A stretch of 60,517 bases of DNA, taken from the NCBI RefSeq assembly GCF_002999335.1, contig NW_020312162.1:1-60517 (forward strand), written 5' to 3'. The translations under genes and the position numbers were made by a program. Numbering within the stretch: the stretch's first letter is position 1; the number at the start of each line of letters is the position of its first letter. The DNA comes from Cyclospora cayetanensis. Lineage: Eukaryota; Apicomplexa; Conoidasida; Eucoccidiorida; Eimeriidae. Positions 45,701 to 56,279 of the stretch are shown in pieces. Under the pieces are notes generated by a model, which was given only the letters and a program-made list of their open reading frames with translations, did no database searches and was not told the origin of the DNA.

Positions 45701-48700
45701 TTTGAGCCGAAGCAGAAGAAACAGCAGAAACAAGGCCGACAGGAAGATTTGGAGCACTTCGAGCTGCTTCCCGTTCCCTCGGTGCTGCGTATCGCAGCAG
45801 CAGCAGCAGCAGCAAGATTGCTGCGGGTTCTGCATCAGAGAGGCAGCTGCGCTGTACCGCTGCAGCCACTGCTGCCTGCATTCGCTGCTCACGTAAAGGC
45901 ATTTTGTCGGCGGTTGCAGGAGCTCAATGGCCATCTCTTGCTGCAGCAGCTCTCATCGCCCTCAAACGCAGCAGCAGGTCTGTCCACTAGCGCGGACGAG
46001 ACCTGTTGGTCGTTGTGTATGGAACATTCCCAAACCGGGAGCACCGATGGTGGAGGAAGCGACAGGATAAGAGAAAAAGCGCGCCAGCTGTTGCGGTTTG
46101 AAGGCGAACTTGTGCTACAGCTACTCCTATGGGTAGGAGATGCGCTCAGTGCGAGCTTCCTGCAGGTAAGTCTCTTGCTGCTGGTGGGAGTGCTTGCTGG
46201 GTCCTACTGTGATTGTTGGAGTCAGCAGTTTGGGTTTGGGGGCATCCTGATGTACTCGTATTTCTGCGGGCTGTTCTTCAGGCTTCACTTCTGCTCTCGG
46301 CAGCAAGTGATCTTCTTGCTAGCTTGCAGCCGTTGCAAACTCATGAGCCAGAGTCGTGTAGCAGGCTCGCTACGGCTGCTGTGTGGGTGCTGCTGCGGTG
46401 TACGGACGCTGCGCGATGGAGGCACAAGGACGGCACAATCGACGAAGAGGCTCTGGAAGCAGCAGCGTCTGCGCCATGTGATGATCCTGGCGCTGCACTT
46501 GCAGCGGCAGCAGCAGCAGCCATCCAGGGAGACACGGAAAAGCTGCTGCTGCTTGAGCGCTGGCGTATCGCAATGGCATCTCCTTTGCACCTGCTGCTGG
46601 GACCTCCGGGTGGTGATGTTATTGCAGATTGTGGCAACACCACCTGTAGCTTCAGCAAGATGGGGTACTGGGGTGCAGCACTAAATCGTGTGCTTCTTCT
46701 GTTTCAAGGATGCAAAGGAACGGTGGGAGAGCCCCCAAATACACTCCTGAGTACACCAGCAGTGGATGAAACTGCAGAAATGGCGCAAGCGGATTGGGCT
46801 GCCACACGTGCTATGCGTTCCGTCGCCGGTGCAGTTTCATCGTACTTGTCCGAGACAGGATGGACGCTCGCCACGCGTTGCTGTTCGCCGCAAACCAGGA
46901 TGCAGTTTCCCTGCAATTGTGTTGCATGTAAAGGCAGAAGCAGCAGCTCTAAAAAGCCTAACACCACCAGCGGCATGCACTGCAGCAAGGGCGCCGCATG
47001 CAGCACCTGGATCATTCCGACGACATCTGAGAGCTTTGCTGTAGTGTCTGCTGATGCGTTTCAGGCCGCACGTGTAGCTGCGGCTGCATCGTTATTGACT
47101 GCCTCTGCTGACGCCCCTTCTCATGAAGCTGAGATAGGGGCGTCTTGTCAGCTGCTGGACCCCAGAGGCGTTGAGATGTTGCTTGTAGACGTGCAGCTGC
47201 TGCGTGGCATCTGTGAGGCTTTTTCTGCATGCGCAGCCTTGCTTGTCGACGTAGGACAGGAAGTGGATGCCAAGCCTAGCAGCACGAAGGGTGCCAGCGT
47301 GGATGGCTGGGGTGTATGGGTTAGAGAATCAAGCGTGCTGTTGAAGCGGCCTCTGGTACAGCGATTTGCTGCTGAGGCAATGGTGCTTGCGAAGAGCCTC
47401 ACGCTATTACTGGAGACACTCCATGAGAAGCTGCGTATGCCTCAACAACCTCAGCAGCAGCAGGGGCAGCAGCAAGGAGAAAGAGACCTGACGCCCTTTC
47501 TTCACTCAGCAGTCATCTCGACAGCTCCAACATTACCACAAGACGATATTGCAGCATGCGCCCTTGCTGCTCTTGACGCTGTATCGATCTGCTTCCGCTA
47601 CCTTGACTCCGCAGAGATAGAGCCGCGGCAGCAACAAGCGCACCGTGAGCTATCCCTCCGCTGCGTAGTCGCTGCGCTTGCGAACGCAGCAACGACGAAG
47701 ACGGTGTTGAAAGCATTTGGCCATCTCGGGGTATACCTGCAGCAACATGAATGTGAGAGCAGCAGCAGCGGGGACACAGCAGAGAAGGCCAAGTCCTGCG
47801 TGTGGGGGGCAGCAGCAGAGACCATTGTCGGTTGTTCTAATACAGCAGAGTGGGATATGGACAGTGTGCAGCAGCTACACGCTGCACTTACTGCTGCAGC
47901 ACAGCAGCAGCAGCAGCAGCAGCAGACTCAGGTACCTCTCTTAGTTGCAGACATTGAGCACTATCTGGAACAGGGGAAACAGCACTCAAGGATGACAGAG
48001 ACGCTAGACTCTGCCCTTTTTGTCTCTGCCATTGACATGATGGCAGGGGCTCCCCTGTGGGGCGCTTTGCTGCGGAACGCAGCCGATCCAGTAGCAGCAG
48101 CACGGGGGCGTATCTCAACCAAAGTGACGCAGCATTTGCGGCGGTTGCTGCTTGTACAGTCGGCTGCTCTGGGCCACGCAGTGTCGCGCGTAGCCACACC
48201 AGGTTACTGTATGGGGGGTCTGCTTCGTTGTATGCAGCTACAGCAAGAGACTCGGCAATCACAGCAGCAGGGTCAACAGCCCGAGCCGGTTGATATGCCC
48301 GGTGATTGGCTTCAGGAGTGGAAGCTGTTCGATGTTTTCCTCTTGCAGCCTATGGGAACTGCATGGGTTGCACCCCTCGCAGCTGAAACAGGGCAGCCAT
48401 TGGATGCTAACGATTCTGCTGCATATGCAAAGGCCTCTGATTGGAGAAAGGCCATGCAAGCAGCAGCTGATGCCTGTGCAGAAGATGTGGAAAAAGCAGC
48501 GGCAGCTGCTGCTGCTGCTAATGCATTGTCCATGCGGCAGTCAGCCGACCGGTTACGCCTAGCAGCGTCCCGGGTAGCAGTAGGAGGCGAAGTGTATATT
48601 TGCTGTTGTGAATCAGCAAGCAGCTTTGCAGCACGAGGGGCTTTGGAATTGCTGCAGCAGATGCAGGCCTCAGCAGCTCCCGAGCCTCAGCAATTGTTGT

Positions 48701-49101
48701 TGTTATTATTGTTGGGAAGCTCCCTTATGCCACGTGCAGCTCGTGAACAGGTGTGGGGAGATGAGGGGGCGTTGGCTGTACTAGACAGAAACTCAGTGCT
48801 TCTGGACACCAAAGCAGCAGCCAGTGCAGCAGCAACAGTAGAAGACAGCACGTTCGAGGCAGTGTTGCGTTTCGCGGCTACCATGCAATGGGGATTTCGA
48901 ACACCTCAGAATGAATGGCAGCTTTGTTGCAGTGCAGCCAGCAACTGTATGCTCATGTTGCTTCTCTGTGGTTTCCACAACGCCACAAAGGACGAAGCCC
49001 TCCAGCGACAGCAACGGGCTCACCTGCGGAGGCAGCTAGGGACTAGCGGGGGCCTAGCTTCTGCAGCAGCGGCAGCAGCTATGGCGACGGCAGGTACATG
49101 A
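42743..49101 (+). CDS. RPAP1: RNA polymerase II-associated protein 1 (RPAP1)-like protein
   Basis: RPAP1 links Pol II to its assembly and import chaperones. Exon 1 (42743, or after a CTGCAG acceptor at 42730, to 46165) has PLPSHILGEVVERKPI (RPAP1_N motif), an EKMGPEKFAFLQRRTEQK helix, AAKLQWTDPV, LRFDFNGRL, and the hallmark RPAP1_C segment GLHHHGRQPEAAGYTLEE with QRALAVRTLGQLV. The rest is helical-repeat-like and Ala/Gln/Leu-rich. A consensus GTAAGT donor at 46166 and a TTCTTCAG acceptor give exon 2 from 46282 in phase 0 to TGA at 49099-49101; a GTACAT just before the stop could allow another exon. The product is near 2,080 residues, much larger than animal RPAP1, owing to homopolymer insertions (QSQPQQ repeats at 43457-43580). 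An in-frame ATG at 42827 (MSQQEQQQQQ) is an alternative start. Identification rests on the two conserved blocks; the C-terminal half is divergent. Confidence 0.82.
43457..43580 (+). repeat. Gln/Ser/Pro coding repeat in RPAP1
   Basis: Degenerate CAG, TCA, CAG, CCG and CAA codons encode iterated QQQSQPQQ units between the N-terminal and C-terminal conserved blocks. Variation is mostly synonymous (CAG/CAA, CCG/CCA), which points to a repeat kept at the protein level or simply ageing. Confidence 0.85.
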
Positions 49102-49109
49102 ACTAATTC

Positions 49110-50063
49110 TCAGTGAGGTAAATACGCTTCGCGCATTAGTGAGAGCTGCTTAAGTCGCTCCATGTGCGAAAGCGACCCATTTGTTCTGACCTGCAGCTTT
49201 GCATCCTGCGTTGCCATTAGCCGCAGAATAACATTCGTTTTTGCAAGAACTGGAACCAGTCGGGCAAATTTTGGCTGGCGCATTTCTAGAGTTAGCTTTC
49301 GCATTGATGCTGTAGGGTTCGTAGGCGATAGGAGGCGGACTTGAGGATGACAGGAAAAGCACAGCAAGCGATCCGGCAGAGACATGACAAAGCACAGGAG
49401 AACGATGAACGCTTGGAAGCAGGTGCATAGAAACGAGATGTGTGTCAATTTTAGTAGAAACATGGAACCGCTATCATGTAATGCAAAATAGGAAAGGTCA
49501 TGGCGACCAGCAGAAAGGAACAAACAGGAGATCGGGGGCATACTCAGCGGCGGATAAGGAGTCAGAGGTAGTTGGAGAGCCAGAGGGGTATTCAATATTT
49601 TTACGCAGACAGAGCAAAAACAGCTGCAAGCGCACAATGAGCACATGCAACGGCGACACCAGTAGTCGCAGTAGGAGATCAGACAGACAGCATATCCGAG
49701 GCATTACATTACCTAATGAGAGAAAGGATGCGGCCGTGATTTTGCCATGTGGGCAAAGGAGCTTTCGGTCTTGATGTACAATAAGGTTCTCAACAAGCAC
49801 GCATCGGCAGGGGGCTCGAAGGTTGGTGAGGTGGGGAGGCCATGGGATAGATGCTAGCGTGTAGTAAACGGCACCTTCAATGGTGAACAAGAGCTTTTCG
49901 TGTTTGGCACAATGCTGAATAGCAGCTTCATGCTAACACAGCAGGTACCAAAAGCCTGATGATTGACCACAGCGCATAAAACTACCGTTTCCATGCTCTC
50001 CAGAGCAGGAAGTACGCGGCGACAAAGAGCCAGTTCCCAATCACGTGCCCAACTGGACGGCAT
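49110..50063 (-). CDS. Tentative hypothetical gene converging on RPAP1
   Basis: Two minus-strand stretches are protein-like and join in phase. The first (49914-49713) follows a GCTATTCAG acceptor, reads KLLFTIEGAVYYTLASIPWP and CVLVENLIVHQDRKLLCPHG, and ends at a GTAATG donor in phase 1. The second (49339-49110) starts after CCTCAAG and reads MRQPKFARLVPVLAKTNVIL, SLSHMERLKQLSLMREAYL and a TGA. An ATG-initiated stretch at 50063 (MPSSWARDWELALCRR) could be the first exon, but its phase does not fit the next acceptor. No family is recognised. Its stop lies only 8 bp from the RPAP1 stop on the other strand. Confidence 0.38.
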
Positions 50064-51392
50064 TTACACTTGGAGCCCGCATCATCCATAATCGGGTATA
50101 ATTATCTTGTGTAGACTTGTCGGTAGTCACATTTGGCCATTTGCTGCGAGGGCCCAGACGCGTATTCCAGCTTGGTGCTACCACTTGCAATATGTGGATT
50201 TAAGGCTACTAGTAAGGCCAAGGGGTAAACCCCGACGGTGTCAATTTGAAAGCAAGATACTTTCCTTACGGTGATACAAGGTGGCTGTTCTATTTGCAGC
50301 GGCAGTGTATGCACCCAGAAAATGCGCAGGAGCGACCAAGCAGCACCTTTCCTTGTACAGATAGGGCAAACAACGAGTAAAGCGTGTGCTTACGTTGCAC
50401 TATGTGCCTACGTCGATCACCTGTTGATCACATCGCACTTCATAGATGAGGATGTACGGCCTCATCCACTCGCTAGGTAACTACTACTAGTGCGCTTCGC
50501 TGCACTTCAACACTTTGTGCTAAACAAGTTATGTTTAACAAGAAGTCTAGTTGCTTTGTCTGTTTGCATATCTTATGTTACTGCAGAGTAATGCTAGATT
50601 AATACGCGTAGACGCAATCCTGTGGGCCCCTGCTCGATGCCGTGCCCTGTGCACATCTATTGAGCTCTGCAATAGGTTTGTGGTAAACCATACACATACA
50701 CACAGAGATGCACTGATTGATATTTTAATATCTGCATATCAAGCTCTCGCACCACAATCAATTCTAATAAACAGAACACAGCATACACATAATGATTATA
50801 TACTAATCCAGAGCTAATCCTTGTACTTCAGCTTCGCGGTTAACCCACCATCCTAGCGTTCCACAGTTATCATTTCTGTGGTAGAAAAAGGACGTAGAAT
50901 GAGGAGCACGGCCGAATGCACAATGTGCAATGAAAACAACGGCTGTGCTGAGTCATTTACTACAGTTCCCTCCTCTACCATCCTTCTGCTTATCCACAAC
51001 TCCTTTTACGATCAGTTCCGCAGCCCGGTCTCCGACAATTTGCAGGCGGTTTCATTTCGCCGACGGAGACGGGAATGTGCTGAGCTCTATGTCACGCCTT
51101 CAGAAAGAATTTGGGCGACCTGGAAAACGTATGAAATGGCAAAGGGAGAAGCGCAGGTTTCTACGGAATAGATGTTATCCTGGTCGCCTTCCATGCAGGG
51201 GAAATCTTCACTTGTGGAAGAGCACAACTAGGGAGTACTGCTCGCTGCATTTCCAAGAGTAGTAGGCGGTTGAGACGAAAAGCACCGAGCAGATGCATGT
51301 ATGGTGTATTCGGAGACAAATAAAAGGTTCCTACTCCGCAGAGGATACAGTGCACGGGCTTGCAGGTCGTGAGGCTTGCCATGAATAATTCA
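50064..51392. other. Repeat-poor region, nothing recognised
   Basis: Only short frames, none with a recognisable motif. A plus-strand stretch near 51053-51170 (FADGDGNVLSSMSRLQKEFG) looks protein-like but has no supported start or partner exon. Confidence 0.4.
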
Positions 51393-51668
51393 TTACATAG
51401 GCAAGCCAGTCTCACGCGAGCAGTCTAAACCCAACATTATGCGCTTAATGGCCACATTCTTGAATTGGCGGACACGAAAGGCGACTTGTATTTTGTTAAC
51501 GGCCTGCCGTGAGGAGCCTGAGGGAGGTGCTTTACGCTCTTGCCTTTGAACCAGGCTAGCTAAACTTTTTCGCAGCAAGGCGCCTACTTGCTTGCCCTTA
51601 CGCGAGCCAGCTAGCGACCTAGCTGCTAGCAAATTTACAGCTATCACGGCAGCGTCTAGCGGATACAT
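51393..51668 (-). CDS. Possible small basic protein, 91 aa
   Basis: The ATG at 51668 opens a 91-codon frame ending with a stop at 51393. The product begins MYPLDAAVIAVNLLAARSLA and is Lys/Arg-rich further on (RVRQFKNVAIKRIM). It sits about 190 bp downstream of the VPS18 stop on the same strand. There is no repeat content and no family match; it could also be an exon of something larger or chance. Confidence 0.28.
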   Translation of the reverse strand: MYPLDAAVIAVNLLAARSLAGSRKGKQVGALLRKSLASLVQRQERKAPPSGSSRQAVNKIQVAFRVRQFKNVAIKRIMLGLDCSRETGLPM

Positions 51669-51855
51669 GGATATCTAGAGAGCAGCCTACTTAACAGCCA
51701 GCAGCTCATGCTATGTGTCACAGAAATGCTAGTATTGGTGTGCAATTGCCCAAATCAAATAGAAAGCACAACTGAACCAATCCGCTGGCTGTTTGCCGTC
51801 TGGAATAGGTTTGTACAAAAGGTAGTCGCCCATCCCGTGGATTTACGGTATGGCA

Positions 51856-54800
51856 TTACGGTTGGGGGTCAAGAGTCCAGGCGTCAATCTGTGTGGTGTC
51901 GTTGGGGTCTACAAGAGGCACATGGATGGAGCGAATCATCAAGCTGCCGCAAAGAGGGCATTCCCGGGACAAGAAGCCGTCAACGGCGCTGCTCAACAAG
52001 CACAGACTTAGAAGTGACGACCCTAAAGTCCGAATTCTACACGCTAAAAGTCAGAGTCGTGCAGCAAAGCTGTATCTACGCTTGATCACAGTATTCTTTG
52101 AAGGCCGCCCCACCACACGGTGAGCAGCTTACAACCGACGCCTTAAGGCACTACACTATATGGTTTAGAGCTTTCTGACTGACTCTTCCAGCGCCTCAAT
52201 GTTGGATGAATTCTCCTGCATCGCGACTGCAAGAGCTTCAACACTGCGGTCAAACCTCGAAAGTTCCTCGGGGCCTGCACACACCTATGGTAGACACTAT
52301 GAACCGTTCAGCCCCGACAAAGCGCTTAACGCATCCCTTTCGGAAGACTCAGAGCCATTAAATAGCATGTCCTAATCGACGCTCCACTGAGGGCATCCCT
52401 CCTGACGAGGCAGACTAGAATTTGGGTTGGTGGCTTGGGCTACGGAGTGTACTCATGGCAGGGATCTGGAGAGCCTGAACACAGGTCGCGTGCATGCAGT
52501 GACCACATCGAAAGGCAAAGAATTTGCTGCAAATGACGGCCGCTCCGCAGAGATCGCACAGGTGATCCGCGTCGATCAACACGCATCTGCACAAAAATGC
52601 AAAAACACCTTTCCAACCCTTGGGCTGCGAACTTGGAAGCATCAAGAAGGGGCACAAGAAGCTGAAGGAAATAAGGAAATCGCAAAACGAAGCCCCAATA
52701 CCCCAAACTCCAAGTGAACATCGCGTATCCCTATATACGGTCCTCCTGAGGACTTTTACATCGTAAATTATCGTTGAGAATCCGTACTTTTGGTTAACGG
52801 CTTGCAGCTGATCTTTGAGGTCTCGGATAGCAACAAGGTGCTGCTGCAGGGCATTGTTGCTGCTGCTGCTGCTACGCTGAGCTGATGCTGCTGCTTCCCG
52901 CAAGGCAGGACCCACATCTCGCAGCAAAGCTGCATCCGGCAGCAGTGGAAGCAAGTCCTAGACACCGCAGGCAGTGAATCCCAGATACAGTAGCACTGAA
53001 GTTATGAAGCAGAAGGAAGCCTAGTACGGACCACACCGTAAATCGCCTTCAACGTATAGCACAATCCAACACTAACCCAACGCCCTAGCCTCGAACCTGT
53101 ATCTTAATGCAGTGCTTGGATCGCTCCACGAGAGCCAGCAAGGAAGCAACATCTTCCCGTTCCCCCTACAGCATTCAAAGAAAGGATGCACCAAAGCTCC
53201 GAGCCTTAAGCCGCATGCTAAGGCGTATGGCCCCTGTTGGTCTGCACGTCCATCTAGCGCTGCCGCAGTTTTTTACAGGACGGCATAAGGCTAAATCCAA
53301 AACTTAGCGCACACCGATACTGCACACGCTTGCTATGACATCCACCAACACCCCGACTGGGCTCCTCCGAGACTAATCACGTGTAGCAGAGTTCGCTGGG
53401 GCTTGCATGTGCTAACACGATTTCGGATGGCACTAGAATTAAAGTCTGTATAATACGGTCTGAGCTTGTGCCGTGTGAGTGGGGCACTTTGGGCATACTA
53501 TGTAGCGGCAGATATCCAGCCACAAGTTTCTTTTAAGAACTTCATCTCCACAGTTCGATGCTGCCTCCTCCGCCAGGGGAACGTCGGCGGCATCCAACGC
53601 CATGCGCACTGCTTCCTAAAGCGCAAACTCTAACTTGCAAGCCCCAGATCTTCCACGTTTATGAACAAGTGCTGATGCTGCAAAGGATGAAGAAAAGCCT
53701 TCAGTCTATGAATGGCAGAATATCTGTAGTGACCGCCTATTATTCAAAACGGATTCGCATAGGCCGAACCTTGAAGCCTTTGACTTGCCTGATAGCGCTT
53801 GAGGTGAACATACAATAAGATGACTCCCCGGCGCCTGTTTTTCTCTTGGCAGTGGCGCAGACACAACAGCGCGTCGAACCCTCCACCACCGTTCCCCTGC
53901 ACCACAAAAAATAGCTCATCTTTGATCCTAAAGCTTCAAAGCATCAAGTCTAGTCTGTGCTCTATGGCATCTGGTGCATACCACGGGGCAGCCAGTTATT
54001 CAGAGTGCAGGGATGCACTCTGCTTTCTTTGGTGCTGAAAGCCTAGGGGCTTGATTACCTGCGTGGCGATAACAGACGTTAGATCCTCCTCTGAGACATC
54101 GGGAGCCTCAGCAAGCAATAGCAAGAGCGCTGTGCTCACGCCTGCTGAAGAGGCCCAGCTGCAACTGCCAGTGCCGCTGGCGTTGCTGCTGCTGCTGGCG
54201 GGAGCCCCACTCGCGGACAGTGCGCTTCCCTTCACAAAAGGAAATGCCATACCTACACATAACCGTACACCCTAATCATCAAACACCTCAGACAAAAACG
54301 ACTAGAAACAAATACAGACAGACCAAGCGCAAAGTCGTAAACAGCAGTTCTAGCCCGTCCATCTCCGTGTAATATACTCACCGGGTTTGTTCATATGGGC
54401 CTCCGTGAAGTGTTTGGCGAGTTGCACGGCGGCTCTCCAGCACGCGTAACTTCTAGTGCTGCTCTGCGGCTGCAGCTTTTCTTGTTGCTGCTGATCGCGC
54501 TGCAGCATGGTGATTGGTAAAAGCAGCGCCGGCAGCAAGCGCCAAGGCTCCAATGTGGCCAGCTCAGGTCTCTTCGCCGCAGCAGCAAAATGCTGTGGGC
54601 GATGAAGCAGTAACAACGGGGCATACGACACAAACAGGCTGTTGCGAATCTCGATGTTCTGGATAGCCAGAATTGCGTCTGCGCATGCGCACAATTCCCT
54701 GAACCCTATGCTATATATATATATCCTTAGTCAACCGGAGAAACTCCATAAACATGTGGGTGCATTAAAAACAAGATCTCGAGTGTACATCCACCCTTCT

Positions 54801-56245
54801 TCGTAGGATGGACTACTCTGCTGCGCCTGAACAAATATGAACGGCGGCCATCGCGCGCCAGATAGAGGCTTCGCCATGCAAAAGGCTTACCGAGTGCGTC
54901 TCGGTATTGCGCAGAATTCAGAAAGAGGCGAGCGCATGTCTCCTCATCACCCCGCATCAGCAGAAAGTCTCGCAGCAAGCCAGTACGGCCGCTGCTCTGC
55001 AACAAGCTCACCACTGTGCCCTGCAGCAGCAGCAACAGCAACCGCTGCAGAACAGCCCTTAGCACAACAGCGGTGCAACAGCAAGAACACCTCTCCCCTT
55101 CTCAGTGCCTCAGCAAAATAACGCAAGATTCACGGACGTGTTTGCGACGCTGTGTCTGCATACGCAACTGAAGCTGTTGTGCGCAGCTTTAAATTTGCGT
55201 CTCTCAGGGTTTGGAATGTACATGTAACTCGTCAACATGCTTAAACTCGGTGAGAAGATGCCGGATTTCTTGCTGTGTCCGCTGCAGGGCCTCCCCTAGC
55301 GCAGCTTCATTGCTGCTGCCACCAGTCGCTACTGAGGGTTCTAGTGCTACATTTGTTTCTGCCGCTGCTGCCGATGTTTTTGGTGGAAGTGGGGGCGAGG
55401 CAGCTCGCAAGGCTTCAGCATCTATGGAATTAAGCTGTTGCAGCAGCAGCCGCAACAGCCACGTAAATAAGACCACCTGCTGTGGAGATGGTCGGTGTCC
55501 TGGCGCAAGGCTGAGAGCGAAGATTTTCGAATACGCATACATACAGACAGATAGGGATACCCTATAGCGTGAACCTGACAAGGTGCACAGCGCTTAAAGC
55601 TATTCTAGGCAAGCGCTGCCTCGAGTTCAACCCCCTCGCCGGTAAATTTATAAGCCCTGCACTCTGAGGCGTCAAGAAAAAAAGCTCACTACTGGTACGT
55701 CTTGTGTAGCACTTTTTGTCTTGGTCCCGTGTCAGCGAGCTGCTGCAGCTTGGCTGCAACATACACTCGCAGTGCATGGAGGAGCTGCTGCTGCTGCTGG
55801 GGGAGCTGCTGTTGCAGCTGCAGCAGCAAGCAGCATGCGTCATCGAATCCGACTGTGTAGCAGCACGCGAGGGCTGCTGCTGCGGCCACCCACTGCTGTT
55901 GTTGCAGCAGCTGCCGAGCCTTGCTCCGCTGCACTATCTCCCGCTGCTGCGTTGTGTTGCATGCTGCCAGGGCTCCCGTGTAATCCTCTAAACGCAAACT
56001 CTCAGCCATTAATCGCACAACGTACGTCGTGAAACAGTTGTATGGATGTGACGGCGAGAAAGGAAGTACGAACGCGCGAAAGGCGGCCAGCTGAGGTACA
56101 CCTGTGGAATCTTTTGAGTGGAGTCACTGAAATAGGGTCGAATTATTACTACTTACGGCTAGCCAGAAGCAGCTCCCAGACGTTGGCGTCTTCGTGTCGC
56201 AGCAGGAGGTGGGCAGCAAATTCTGTGGTCAGCAGCACCAAGCCC

Positions 56246-56279
<34 letters not shown>

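Noticed and set aside
51708..52123. Plus-strand frames with ATG starts at the VPS18 3' end
   Set aside because: The minus strand here encodes the second RING half and C-terminus of VPS18 with clear conservation; the plus frames are antisense shadows.
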